Shown: positions 10,547 to 20,872 of the stretch, one piece after another
Position numbering within the stretch: the stretch's first letter is position 1
How the letters are laid out: every line of letters starts with the position of its first letter
Assembly: GCA_946965045.2 (NCBI GenBank)
Contig: OX337238.1
Span: forward strand, 3,345,955-3,409,954
Direction: 5' to 3'
Length of the DNA stretch: 64,000 bases
Source of the DNA: Epithemia pelagica
Taxonomy: Eukaryota; Bacillariophyta; Bacillariophyceae; Surirellales; Surirellaceae
Translations under genes and position numbers: made by a program
Notes under the pieces: generated by a model
Told to the model about the DNA's origin: nothing
The model's database searches: none
The model's input: only the letters and a program-made list of their open reading frames with translations

Positions 10547-11640
10547 ATGTTTTGTGGCGCACAACGAACAACGGGGTCGACGACAATGGACGATGTGGAA
10601 TGTGGACGGCCATATCTCAAGTTCCAAGTTCCACCCCACCACCATCACAACATGCACTGCGCAACTTTACAGCAATCGATACCGCTCGAGATGACTTTTG
10701 ATGGTTACAAGAACGAGGTTGCAATGATCAACCGTGGAACAAGAGCAGTGTCAACAACAGCTCAATGGCGCATCATGGGATCGATTTGCCGACCGATTGG
10801 CTTTTTCGGACGACACGGTGGCCAGTGTGGCCCGACAATTGCAGCGTTGCATCAATCAAATCTTGTATGAGGACTCCGAATTAGAGATGGAACCTGTGAC
10901 AGACAACAATGAGGTCGAGTTGCAGGGCTATATGCCACCACGTTGGTGTGGAAAACACCCTTTGAGTCGTTGTACCTCCACAACAAGAAACCCAAAACAA
11001 CCAACATGAATCCATTGGAGGCGTTGAGACAGTGTTCCTTGTACGATTTTAAGCGTGTCGATGTCGCCCTTACAGCTGGTCGACCACTCCCCAACGACAC
11101 GTATAAGAAGATCCACGTCCTGTGGGCAATGTCGTTGCTTCTCGGTCGACTCGGTATGCGTAAGGAACCAACAACCAGACAGACTGAAGATCATTCAACA
11201 AACAACAACAAAACATCACCTTCGTCACTGTTACGGGGCATTCTCCGCTTACGCTTCAAGGCCTGCAGCAACTCGATTGTCCTTTGTGTCATCTTTCTTC
11301 TTGTTCTTGGAAAAAATATTACAAGGACTCTTCTTGTCTCGACCACAAATGTTCCACTTGGTCTGCAAAGTCACACGGTGGCCACCTCTTCTTGTTGGCA
11401 CCCACCAACAAATTGCAGTTCTACTACTAGAGGAGATTGGAAACAAACCTTGGTGCAGGCACTGTCCATCCAGCCATTGGGTTCTGCAAGTCGAAAGGAT
11501 GATGGAGGAGCACGCACATGCCCGCGTTTGGCAAAGCTCCGACAATGACGGAAACGAGAGACGTATTGCTGGGATTCTTTGCGAGAGGCACCACGATGCA
11601 CTGTGAACTACTCGGACGACGCATTCCAACACTTCCACGG
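10547..11640 (+). pseudogene. Unrecognised degenerate gene region
   Basis: Open segments in shifted frames follow one another: 10734-11009 (Gln-rich start, then an acidic D-S-E-L-E-M-E stretch) and 10943-11548 (201 residues with a hydrophobic stretch V-L-C-V-I-F-L-L-V-L near residues 120-130). The change of frame near 10940 and scattered partial matches at 3.6 kb and 39.1-39.4 kb suggest a decayed duplicated gene. No known domain. Which of the overlapping frames was coding after 11250 cannot be decided by eye. Confidence 0.3.
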
Positions 11641-12380
11641 TACTCAGAACAGGAATGGGTGATCTTCTTCATTGCGTGGCTACGGTCACGATTTGTCTCG
11701 TGCCGAAAGCTGGTGGGAGGTGGACAGTGCGGAGTGGCACACGAGATCAAAACACTTGAATTGACCGGTCTGCAAGCCTGAATGACCGATGCGAAAGGCG
11801 TGGAATTGTTCTGCAAGGGAATGGTCGGCGGTGGCCAGTACACGGGTGGAGGCCAAGAGCAACCAGAACAAGAACGACCAGAACAACGAGTTGCACCAAA
11901 GCCCACGAAACGGACAATGTTTCATCACCACCATCATGCTGCTTTCCCTGTTTCTTGGTTCGAACGAGAGACTGCGACAACCCCCCAGTCAATTCGAATC
12001 AACAACAATTAGATGATGACAATGATGCGAGACATTGGTGTTTGACCGCATCGTCTCGTTCCATCTAGTTTGTTCCGGTTTGGGTGTTGGTTCTCTGGTG
12101 TTTTGTTTTCCTTCTCCCAGCAAGCCCAACGAGACGACACTGCGTCACATCCTCCCCAACATCTACTATTGCCCTCACAATTGCCTGATTCAATGACTGG
12201 TGGGGAGTGGGGGAAGATGACTGTGATTCCGCACGATCACTTTTGTCCGTGACTGGTTGGGAAAGGTCGTCGATTCGGAAGAAGAGAACTAGAAAGGTAG
12301 CTACTCTAGCTAGAGGAATCTCCACGTGGACCAGGGACAGGAGCTCTCAGAACAGTTGCGAATCGATCGTAACAACTACT
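11641..12380 (+). other. Duplicated segment with small Gly/Gln-rich ORF
   Basis: The stretch 11700-12260 is nearly identical to 42085-42600. It holds an open frame (11782-12012, about 76 residues) with G-G-G-Q-Y-T-G-G-G-Q, a Glu-Gln-Pro segment and five consecutive His residues. The second copy (42132-42434) keeps most of this but diverges and extends at the C-terminus. The upstream shared frame includes G-G-G-Q-C-G. It may be an exon of a lost gene; no function recognised. Confidence 0.3.
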
Positions 12381-12713
12381 ATGTATCCGAAAAAGGGAGA
12401 ACGATACCTTCTTCTTCGTCCCAGCACCAAAGACTGGTTCCTAGCACGCACAGTCGCAACAACACCACTGAGCGAGGGTGATGCTGCAGCGTACAATATA
12501 TGGCATGAGGTAGCGATAAAACCGGCCAAGAAAACATGACATTCGCAAAAGACGACATAAGAATGACAATGACAATAGATTGACGACCACAACGATCCTG
12601 ACGACCACACGTGGAACCAAATCACCTCACGATGGTGGCCAAGAGGATTTGACGCGAGACTGCGAGTCCTCCCTTTTAGCAACAATCCCAACGACAATGC
12701 ATGGCTTGATACC

Positions 12714-13186
12714 TGTTCAAAAGATCTACGTAATCGTCCGGGAATGGACCCGGGACTCCCATTCGGAAGTAGGAGATCGGCCGAAGAAAAGATGAGCATC
12801 ATTCCTCTTGAGAATTTGTCCCTCAAAGGACAAGAACGACGGGCATCCAAACAAGATGCTCACGAACGATACAACAAAGACAACGCGTCATCGTCATGAG
12901 CGTTTAGAAGTGACAAACCGGCCCAATTCAACTGATACAGGCCAAAAGAATAACTGGCATTGCCTAAAAGGAACAACGGCCAAGAACGGGCAGGAGACAC
13001 CCATTTAGGAAAACAAGATCGATGGACGATTGAACTATCGCCCAACCATCGACTCAACGCATCAAAAGGAAAGACCTCAACGCCTTAGGCTGCAACACGC
13101 TAGATTAACCAAATAAACTCACAACTTAACTTCGTTTACACGGGTTGAGCTCTTTCTCTTTTACCTACGGTAGGGAGAAAACAACA
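12714..13186 (+). repeat. 5' LTR of copia element
   Basis: Begins TGTTCAAAAG and ends ACAACA. Near the start it contains the short inverted repeat CCGGG...CCCGGG. It differs from the 3' LTR at one noticed position (C at 12805, A at 18665). It should carry the element promoter and polyadenylation signals. Confidence 0.95.
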
Positions 13187-13236
13187 CGCTTCCTCTGCGC
13201 TGTTAACAGCTTACACGTTGTCACTCAAGAATCACC
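13187..13236 (+). promoter_or_regulatory. Copia leader with expected primer-binding site
   Basis: Fifty bases between the 5' LTR and the gag ATG. The tRNA primer-binding site should lie at its start (CGCTTCCTCTGCGCTG...), but I do not recognise the standard initiator-tRNA 3' complement, so the primer may be another tRNA or an internal tRNA part. Confidence 0.4.
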
Positions 13237-14490
13237 ATGGCCGCGAACTTCGCTCTATCTCCAGCCCACGCCAACGCCAATCAAGTGATCAACTTCACGA
13301 CGGCAGGAGGCGCCAAGTTTTACAAGCAAGCGACACGTGGATTGTACGATGGTGGTGACCTCTACGACCTCAACGCAGAAGGATTGAAGACGTTCCTAGA
13401 TACCTTGCAGGATCGGATCGTGGAACAGAACTGGACGTCTATCTTTTCGATTCCAGAAGCAATCGCCGCTCCAGCAGCAAACCTTCGTAACTTGACGTCC
13501 GAATACGGTCGCGTCTCTCTTCAACAAGTCCGAGCCTTCGTCGACCACTACAATGGGCAGAATCGTCAGACGCAGAACTCATACATGGCCTACACATGTA
13601 TCATGGCTTCACTTACCAAAGACGCAAAGGCACAAGTGAATATTCGACGCGAAGATTTTACGATCAATGGCCGCGGAGCTGGACCTCTCCTTCTCAAGGT
13701 TCTCGTCTCGCTTGCTCATGTGGACACGGAAGCCACGGTTATGGTACTCCGTCAACGCCTGGCCGACTTGCACGTGTACATTATGGACATCAACGCGGAC
13801 ATCGCCAAGTTCAATTTCTATGTGGACGAAACCCTTCGAGCCCTCAACGCGCGCGGCGAGCAAACTCTGGACCTCCTTCCCAACCTTTTCAAGGCGTATG
13901 AAAATGTGAACGACGATAACTTTCTGGAGTTTATCCGTCGCAAGAAGAACGCATATGAAGAAGGTGACAATCCGGGATTGACCCCGCGCCAACTTATGAC
14001 ATTGGCACGCACCAAGTATCAGACCTTGATCAAGCAAAAGAAATGGCAGGCGCTCTCGGCACGTGACCAGAAACTGATCGCTCTCGAAGCATCCGTGAAC
14101 AAACTCAAGGACTCGAAACGTAAGGCAGTGCAGACGGACCAAAAGAAACAGTCAGCAAAAGTGAAGACGGACAAGACTACGGACACCAACAAGGGATGGC
14201 TTACGATTGGTCCCAAGAGCGGGCAACCGGAGGTTAAAGAAGTTAACGGCAAGACTTGGTATTGGTGCAAATGGCACCAGAAGTGGTCAACTAACAAGAA
14301 TCACACGTCTGCGACATGCAACGGACGTGGTCTTACCGGAGACAAGAAACGCGCTTATGACGAAGCTCACGGGACTGGTGACGGTGGAAGTCAAGCTGAT
14401 TCATCTACCCCAGGACTCCGCCTAGCAAGTGCCTTAGCTAACCTGTCTCCAGACGACGAAGAAGATGATGATGACAGCAACGACGAGTGA
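13237..14490 (+). CDS. gag: Copia gag polyprotein
   Basis: 417 residues, forming the capsid of the retrotransposon particle. A helical capsid-like region is followed by a Lys-rich stretch and a C-x2-H-x8-H-x4-C metal-binding pattern at about residues 344-361 (W-C-K-W-H ... H-T-S-A-T-C), a variant of the nucleocapsid knuckle. The C-terminus is very acidic (D-D-E-E-D-D-D-D). It ends at TGA 14488-14490, in frame with pol. ATG 13237 has a good context (ACCATGG) and is the first ATG after the leader. Confidence 0.9.
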   Translation: MAANFALSPAHANANQVINFTTAGGAKFYKQATRGLYDGGDLYDLNAEGLKTFLDTLQDRIVEQNWTSIFSIPEAIAAPAANLRNLTSEYGRVSLQQVRAFVDHYNGQNRQTQNSYMAYTCIMASLTKDAKAQVNIRREDFTINGRGAGPLLLKVLVSLAHVDTEATVMVLRQRLADLHVYIMDINADIAKFNFYVDETLRALNARGEQTLDLLPNLFKAYENVNDDNFLEFIRRKKNAYEEGDNPGLTPRQLMTLARTKYQTLIKQKKWQALSARDQKLIALEASVNKLKDSKRKAVQTDQKKQSAKVKTDKTTDTNKGWLTIGPKSGQPEVKEVNGKTWYWCKWHQKWSTNKNHTSATCNGRGLTGDKKRAYDEAHGTGDGGSQADSSTPGLRLASALANLSPDDEEDDDDSNDE

Positions 14491-14539
14491 CAACCAAACC
14501 CGGGGTGGTTCCCCGGGCTGCTTCAAGACATCAAGCAGC
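14488..14539 (+). promoter_or_regulatory. Putative stop-codon readthrough signal between gag and pol
   Basis: A single TGA followed by C separates gag from an open frame in the same phase that runs into pol. An 8-nt spacer (14491-14498) precedes a perfect 7-bp GC stem, CCCGGGG 14499-14505 with CCCCGGG 14511-14517 (5-nt loop). Directly abutting it is a second 6-bp stem, CTGCTT 14518-14523 with AAGCAG 14533-14538. The layout parallels gammaretroviral readthrough signals (stop, about 8-nt spacer, structured RNA). Function is inferred. Confidence 0.6.
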
Positions 14540-17500
14540 TCATATACACAGTATTAGTGACGATCGTGTTATCAGGTTATACTATACTGTGTTTCGAGCT
14601 ATGGTCCCCTAGACGAACTACCATCGACTACTGGCTAAAGACCGCAAGCAACGCATGCGACCAGATGGCGACTACTATGGCGACCGCAATCAAGACGAAG
14701 AAGAAAAGACGACTCGACCATGGTAAACTACGACGACGGAGGAAGATGACCGGACTCCTAAGAGCATTATGCATGGTGACGATTCTTACTTCAACAACTG
14801 GATTAGTATCCAACAGAGCGGCCCATGACGTCGGATTCGATACCGACAGCCGCAAAGTACTCATCGACAACTGTGCCACTGCGTCCATCACCAACGACAT
14901 CAACGATTGTTGCACGAAACCAGTCAAGATTAAGCGACGAGTGAAAGGAGTGGCCGGGACGTTCCACCCAGACATTTACGAGACGACGATACGATGGGAT
15001 ATCGAGGACGACGATGGGAAAATACATACAATCACGCTTCCCCGATCATTCTACATCCCATCAACGCCGACGCGACTCTTGTCTCCACAACACTGGGCTC
15101 AAACCGCAAAAGACAACAAACCTGTACCGAGAGGGACTCGATGCACAACATATGGTAACAGTATCGAACTCGTGTGGGGACAAGGACACTTCAAACGAAC
15201 AGTGCCGCTCAACAAGAAGGGATCAAACGTTGGAGAATTCACAACGGCCCCAGGCTATACACGATACGAGACGTTCTGCAAGAAAGCGGGCACAACGATC
15301 GAACAAGAAGATAACAAACCACTGTTAGCTCACAACGCGAATCTTATCGAAGACGACGACGAGTCCATCATTGAACGATCTCCAGCAACGGTCGGAGAAG
15401 ACGAATCGACAGACGACGAGAGTATTTTCCAAAACGACAATCTCGACGACGAGGAAAATGAGAAGTACTTTCCGAGTAGAGATGTACCGATGACTACAGA
15501 ATTTCTCATCGGTCCGAATGAAACGGTACACGTGATCCCCAACGAAGAAGAACGACTACCCGAGAGTCCAACGCTAGAGTTACTCAGGACTCACCACCGT
15601 ATGGGACACCTCTCTATGGCTAAGATCCAATCAATGGCACGTCAGAGTATACTCCCAAAACGACTGGCTAACTGCAAAATACCTGTTTGTACAGCATGCA
15701 TGTACGGAAAGGCGACCAGACGCCCATGGAGAATCAAGGGTCATCGAGGTACATTGGACGTCATGACGTCACCAGGACAATGCGTATCCGTGGATCAAAT
15801 GATATCCAAGACTCCAGGGTATATAGCCCACTTACGAGGGACTCCAACACGGGACCGATATAAGGTGGCTACTATCTTTGTGGATCACTATTCAGGTATA
15901 GGTTACGTTCACTTGCAGAGAACTACATCGGCAAAAGACACTATAGAAGCTAAAGATCGATTCGAAGCATGGGCCGATACGCATGGAGTTGCAATTCGTC
16001 ATTACCATGCCGATAACGGTATCTTCGCTGACAACAAGTTCCGAGAAGCCGTCCAAGCGAAAGGCCAACGCCTTACCTTCAGCGGGGTCAACGCACACTT
16101 CCAGAGCGGTATGGCCGAACGCCGCATTCGGGACCTACAAGAATCAGCACGAACCATGCTAGTTCATGCACAGAGACGCTGGCCGTCCACCATAACGACG
16201 AACCTATGGCCCTACGCCATAAGATACGCCAACGACATGTTCAACGAAGCACCTATGAAGAAACAGAAAGACAAAACTCCAATGGAGTTATTCACTGGTT
16301 CAACAGTTCGGTTCAATACAAGACTAGCCCATACGTTCGGGTGTCCCGCTTACGTGCTTGACAACAATCTCCAGAGTGGAACACCTATCCCGAAATGGTC
16401 AGAACGCGCTCGGGTTGGCATTTTCTTGGGATACTCTCCGCAACATTCTAGAACCATTGGGCTTATTCTATCACTATCATCCGGATTGACGTCACCTCAG
16501 TTCCATGTGCAGTACGACGACGCTTTCGAAACACTAAGGGCGAGTTTTGGAGAAGCCCCGCCAGTATCACAATGGCAGTACAAAGCAGGATTTACGAAAA
16601 GAGCCCCACGAATGAGGGAGACAGCAAGTGTACCTCAACTCGGAAGCACAGCGACGTCACCAAGGAGAACAAGAATTGCAAACGACGTGCCGCATGACAA
16701 CGACGTATCACATAATGAAGAACCGTCCTCGGACACTATGCATCCTACCTTAGATGAGGGAGAAACGCTACCCCAACATGAGGGAGCTAGGCGGTCGCAA
16801 CGTACAACCCGTCGGACTCAGAGGTATCAGGACTATTTGACATCGCTACAAGACGAAAACGACGCCATTGCAGAATTAGCTATCACTGCTAAACCAGCGA
16901 TTACGGTCAAGACAGCCCAAGCAAACAGTAACCCAGATGTAATGTACTGGCATGAAGCTATGAAACAGAAGGATCGAGAAGAGTTCATCAAAGCCGCTCA
17001 GAAAGAAGTACAAGATCATAGCGACAATGGCCTATGGGAAGTTGTCAAAAGGAAGGATATTCCGAAAGGAGCATTGATTTCACGCGGAGTATGGAGCTGT
17101 GTTCGAAAACGAAGACTCAAAACAAGAGAAGTCTATAAATGGAAATCAAGGCTCGCTTACGACGGGTCTATGCAAGAAAAGGGAGTCAACTACTGGGAAA
17201 CATATGCCCCAGTTATTCAATGGCCGGTCGTCCGTTTTGTCTTAACTATGGCACTTACTCAAGGATGGCATATCAAGCAAGTTGATTACGTCTTGGCGTA
17301 TACGCAAGCAGTGGCGGAGACCGACATGTACATGGAGGCGCCAAGGAGCTTTACATTCGACACCAAAGGCAATCAACGAGCCGAGGATTACGTGCTCAAA
17401 ATCAAACAAAATTATTACGGCCAGAAACAAGGAGCCCGAGTATGGAACCAGCACTTGGTCAAGCGGCTGAAAGACGTGGGTTTCCAACAGAGTGCATATG

Positions 17501-18546
17501 ATGAATGCCTCTTTTACCACGGAAAGTGCGTGTACATTTTGTACACTGATGACTCTCTCTTGATGGGCCCAGACCAAGACGAGCTAAACAGGTTGATTGT
17601 CACAATGGAAGAAAGTGGATTGAAGATGACGTACGAGGACGGAGTAAATGATTTTCTCGGAGTCAACGTTGAAAAGAAAGACGATGGAACCATCCATTTG
17701 ACCCAACCACATTTGATCGACTCGATCCTCCACGACCTTCACTTGGTCGACGAAACAACCAAGACAAAAGACACACCGGCACCCACAACGGTACGACTAA
17801 GACAAGATCAGGACGGGAAGCCTTTTGACGGACACTTCCATTATCGAGCCGCAATAGGGAAACTGAATTTTTTGGAAAAGAGCACTCGGCCAGATATCAG
17901 CTTCGCCGTTCACCAATGTGCAAGATTTTGTGAGAATCCACGAGCGATACATGGCAAAGCAGTAAAACACATTGCACGTTACCTTGCTGCCACAAAGAAG
18001 AAGGGGATCATCCTCAACCCAGACGAGACACAGTCGTTCCAAGTCTTCGCAGACGCCGACTTCGCAGGCAATTTCAATAAGCTGGACCACCCGAATCGGG
18101 ACATGGCACGATCGAGAACAGGGTTTGCAGTCATCTATGCTGGTTGTCCCATCCTGTGGCAATCCAAATTGCAGTCAGAGATCGCATTATCAACAACGGA
18201 AGCCGAGATTATAAGCCTCTCGCATGCATTACGTACCGTGATCCCATTGATGTCCATCACTCGAGAGATGAAGGAATTGGGTTTCCCAGTACTATCCACA
18301 ACGCCACAAGTCCACTGCAAGGCATTCGAAGATAACAGTGGCGCTGTGGAATTAGCAACAGTACACAAGTATCGCCCTCGAACACGATATCTCTGCACCA
18401 AGTTGTTCCACTTCAAATCTTTTGTGGAACGAAAGGAAATCGAGATCCTCCCATGCGCGACAGACGACCAGACGGCAGATATCTTCACAAAATCTCTTAG
18501 TACGACGCCCTTCGAGAAACACCGCAAGAAACTTCAAGGATGGTAG
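14491..18546 (+). CDS. pol: Copia pol polyprotein (protease, integrase, RT, RNase H)
   Basis: Open from just after the gag TGA, with no other stop, to 18546. The first possible separate start is a GTG at 14557, so expression as a readthrough product is the simplest reading. Residues counted from 14557: aspartic protease motif I-D-N-C-A-T near 102-107, with Asn-Cys in place of the usual Ser/Thr-Gly; pre-integrase zinc motif H-x4-H ... C-x2-C; integrase D (S-V-D-Q-M), D (H-A-D-N-G) and E (M-A-E-R-R); reverse transcriptase with V-D-Y-V-L-A-Y-T-Q and Y-T-D-D replacing the common Y-V-D-D; RNase H acidic residues in A-D-A-D-F-A-G, T-E-A-E-I and D-N-S-G-A. It copies element RNA and integrates the cDNA. 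Confidence 0.92.
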   Translation, partial: QPNPGWFPGLLQDIKQLIYTVLVTIVLSGYTILCFELWSPRRTTIDYWLKTASNACDQMATTMATAIKTKKKRRLDHGKLRRRRKMTGLLRALCMVTILTSTTGLVSNRAAHDVGFDTDSRKVLIDNCATASITNDINDCCTKPVKIKRRVKGVAGTFHPDIYETTIRWDIEDDDGKIHTITLPRSFYIPSTPTRLLSPQHWAQTAKDNKPVPRGTRCTTYGNSIELVWGQGHFKRTVPLNKKGSNVGEFTTAPGYTRYETFCKKAGTTIEQEDNKPLLAHNANLIEDDDESIIERSPATVGEDESTDDESIFQNDNLDDEENEKYFPSRDVPMTTEFLIGPNETVHVIPNEEERLPESPTLELLRTHHRMGHLSMAKIQSMARQSILPKRLANCKIPVCTACMYGKATRRPWRIKGHRGTLDVMTSPGQCVSVDQMISKTPGYIAHLRGTPTRDRYKVATIFVDHYSGIGYVHLQRTTSAKDTIEAKDRFEAWADTHGVAIRHYHADNGIFADNKFREAVQAKGQRLTFSGVNAHFQSGMAERRIRDLQESARTMLVHAQRRWPSTITTNLWPYAIRYANDMFNEAPMKKQKDKTPMELFTGSTVRFNTRLAHTFGCPAYVLDNNLQSGTPIPKWSERARVGIFLGYSPQHSRTIGLILSLSSGLTSPQFHVQYDDAFETLRASFGEAPPVSQWQYKAGFTKRAPRMRETASVPQLGSTATSPRRTRIANDVPHDNDVSHNEEPSSDTMHPTLDEGETLPQHEGARRSQRTTRRTQRYQDYLTSLQDENDAIAELAITAKPAITVKTAQANSNPDVMYWHEAMKQKDREEFIKAAQKEVQDHSDNGLWEVVKRKDIPKGALISRGVWSCVRKRRLKTREVYKWKSRLAYDGSMQEKGVNYWETYAPVIQWPVVRFVLTMALTQGWHIKQVDYVLAYTQAVAETDMYMEAPRSFTFDTKGNQRAEDYVLKIKQNYYGQKQGARVWNQHLVKRLKDVGFQQSAYDECLFYHGKCVYILYTDDSLLMGPDQDELNRLIVTMEESGLKMTYEDGVNDFLGVNVEKKDDGTIHLTQPHLIDSILHDLHLVDETTKTKDTPAPTTVRLRQDQDGKPFDGHFHYRAAIGKLNFLEKSTRPDISFAVHQCARFCENPRAIHGKAVKHIARYLAATKKKGIILNPDETQSFQVFADADFAGNFNKLDHPNRDMARSRTGFAVIYAGCPILWQSKLQSEIALSTTEAEIISLSHALRTVIPLMSITREMKELGFPVLSTTPQVHCKAFEDNSGAVELATVHKYRPRTRYLCTKLFHFKSFVERKEIEILPCATDDQTADIFTKSLSTTPFEKHRKKLQGW

Positions 18547-18566
18547 CATCATCTTTCCCCGTCCGT

Positions 18567-18573
18567 GAGGGAG
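18567..18573 (+). promoter_or_regulatory. Polypurine tract of copia element
   Basis: GAGGGAG directly abuts the 3' LTR, the expected place for the plus-strand primer. Confidence 0.7.
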
Positions 18574-19046
18574 TGTTCAAAAGATCTACGTAATCGTCCG
18601 GGAATGGACCCGGGACTCCCATTCGGAAGTAGGAGATCGGCCGAAGAAAAGATGAGCATCATTCATCTTGAGAATTTGTCCCTCAAAGGACAAGAACGAC
18701 GGGCATCCAAACAAGATGCTCACGAACGATACAACAAAGACAACGCGTCATCGTCATGAGCGTTTAGAAGTGACAAACCGGCCCAATTCAACTGATACAG
18801 GCCAAAAGAATAACTGGCATTGCCTAAAAGGAACAACGGCCAAGAACGGGCAGGAGACACCCATTTAGGAAAACAAGATCGATGGACGATTGAACTATCG
18901 CCCAACCATCGACTCAACGCATCAAAAGGAAAGACCTCAACGCCTTAGGCTGCAACACGCTAGATTAACCAAATAAACTCACAACTTAACTTCGTTTACA
19001 CGGGTTGAGCTCTTTCTCTTTTACCTACGGTAGGGAGAAAACAACA
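18574..19046 (+). repeat. 3' LTR of copia element
   Basis: 473 bp, same ends as the 5' LTR (TG...CA) and one noticed base difference. It is followed by the target duplication GATACC at 19047-19052. Confidence 0.95.
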
Positions 19047-19430
19047 GATACCTTGGCCTTTCTGTCGCCCGAACAAGTCCAAATCGATCCGAGAGCCGAT
19101 CTTTTACCCTCGGCCATTGAAAGTGGTGCTTGTTTGGTCCGAACTATAGAGACGAATCGAGCAGAACAAGAAAACGGAGATCCTCAACGACCAGCTCACA
19201 ACGCTTTGGTCCGTCACAGCAAATCCTTCTTTGCTCCCTGTGGAATGCAACCCAATACGAGTAGGAATCGTGAATGTTGTTGTATATGTGGCGCAACGGA
19301 ATCCGCAAGACAGATATCCTTGCACATGGTGTATTCGTATGAAAAACGGTACAAGTGGCGTCCACGAACAACCACAAGGGAGTTCCAAAGGATGCAAGTA
19401 CAAGAAATTGCAATCATGAGAAAACGTTGA

Positions 19431-20109
19431 ATGCTGCCCTTGCCTTTTGTTCATTGTCGACTGAGCATGCGACACTTGCGCAAGACTGTGGTCCCTGACC
19501 GGGAAGTGTATCGTGGATCGCTCATAGCAAAGACTCCACAGTCGTCGTGGTCGAAAGTCAACTGCGACGTTGACGGTCCAAGGAAATGACTGGCGCGGCT
19601 TCCTTCACACCACAACGTGTATTTCACTGCAGAGAGATACGATTCCTTGGGCCGCCGTTCGTGCATCCAGGAACTGACTAGAGGTTCTCAGGCTGGTTTG
19701 ATTGGGCGTCTTTCGAGAGGCAAGATGTCCTTTTCGTGCTGAAGTACCGTATTCCGTTACTGTTGCCACGATCGCTCCAAGCTACGGCAAAACTGATACC
19801 ATTCCACCAGCATTCTCTGAGGAACACCGATGGTGAAACCATTTCCAATGTGCATTGATACGCAATGCCTCCATCCAATTCACAGTCGTCAACAGTCCGG
19901 GTCCCCGAAGTTGCATCCGATCCATGTCTTATTGACACGCGCGGCTTTGATCAAGGCTAGAGCGCTCCATTCAAAGAATAAAACTGAACCACGTCCCAGA
20001 GCACGAATTCGGTCACTTGGACAACGAAGGAACATGATGATCATGCGCCTCCAATCTTTTGGCTGTGTGTCATGCATCCTATGTGCGATCAACACTCTGG
20101 CTCAAATGC
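19431..20109. other. Unrecognised region with minus-strand open frames
   Basis: Two minus-strand frames (19666-19451 and 19938-19678) have ordinary composition (for example E-C-W-W-N-G-I-S-F and F-D-H-D-D-C-G-V-F) and could be pieces of one broken or intron-containing gene. They have no recognised domain and no second copy in the window. Weak support only. Confidence 0.25.
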
Positions 20110-20872
20110 TTCCACGCGTTACCCTCTAGCGGGGGTGGTTTCGAGATTGAAGTTTCTGTGAACCACCCCCATACCTTTTTCCTGGCTCCTGTCGCCCGGC
20201 ATATCTCATTCCTTCCACCGCGATAACAACACGACAATCAAACTTTGTCGTTGCTGGTGACCTCCTACGGCCACCCCATCATGATCCGACCATCACATGC
20301 TTCATATTGGTACCATGGCAGTGCATTGTGAGGGGCATAGTGCATGCGGGCCATTCTAGGAAATGACCAATACAGTGACGCTGTAATACGGCACAATAGG
20401 AGACTATGATGGCGTGAAAAAAAATGAGAGTTGCTGTTTTGCTATCCATACACTGTGTAGCTACTACTGTGATGTGTATTGTGTACCAATAGGTGTCCAA
20501 ACAATGCAAGATAAGAGCCATATAGTCCCTTTGAGTTGCTTCGTTCGAAATGGCAAGACGTCGCGTCCGTTCCTGTGCCACGAGGCATGGCGCCTATGAG
20601 TCTGATGCATAACAGCCTTAACCTTTAAACTTTGGTGATGCAGATGTATTCTACACTATTGGTTTGAGGTCTATGACGGGGAAGACAGGTTTGAAGAGTC
20701 CAAATAGGTGCACAACAACCTGTGCAACACCATGGTCCGTGTTGTTATCGTGGTGGAGGAAATGAGATATGCCGGCCGACTGGAAACAGGTTATTTCTGG
20801 CAAATAGGTATGGGGGTGGCTCAGAGAAATTACACCCTCTAAGCCACCCCCGCTGGGGGGTATTCCACGCGT
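20110..20872. mobile_element. Non-autonomous MULE-like element with 10-bp target duplication
   Basis: The element proper is 20120-20862 (743 bp). Its ends are imperfect inverted repeats of about 21 bp (left TACCCTCTAGCGGGGGTGG, right the complement of TACCCCCCAGCGGGGGTGG). Direct repeats TTCCACGCGT flank it at 20110-20119 and 20863-20872; 9-11 bp is typical of Mutator-like elements. Just inside each end a perfect 10-bp hairpin stem forms (GGGGGTGGTT/AACCACCCCC at 20131-20170, GGGGGTGGCT/AGCCACCCCC at 20812-20851). No transposase inside. Confidence 0.55.

Larger units (their letters stand above)
12708..19052 (+). mobile_element. Complete Ty1/copia LTR retrotransposon (CoDi-like) with target duplication
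   Basis: Two 473-bp LTRs (12714-13186, 18574-19046) start TG and end CA, are flanked by the duplication GATACC (12708-12713, 19047-19052), and enclose gag and pol. Integrase precedes reverse transcriptase in pol, the Ty1/copia order. LTR identity (one mismatch in 473) and intact ORFs point to a very recent, possibly still active, insertion. It lies inside a host gene in the same orientation. Confidence 0.95.
12381..19430 (+). pseudogene. Host gene split by the copia insertion
   Basis: Exon 1 is 12381-12509. An inferred 69-bp GT-AG intron is 12510-12578 (GAG^GTAGCG ... ACAATAG^ATT, phase 0). Exon 2 is 12579-12713 continuing at 19053-19430 when the target duplication is counted once. The pieces join in one frame of about 213 residues. 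The N-terminal part (Y-L-L-L-R-P-S-T-K-D-W-F-L-A-R) resembles a Tudor/SH3-like strand pattern. The C-terminal part has C-C-C-I-C-G and ends in a basic stretch. The frame stays open on both sides of the 6.3-kb insertion, so disruption is recent. Family not recognised; the start ATG and intron are predictions. Confidence 0.45.

Noticed and set aside
11782-12012. Poly-His segment as a metal-binding or tagged protein
   Set aside because: Five His residues arise from a CAC/CAT repeat in a short frame that diverges in its duplicate; there is no supporting domain.
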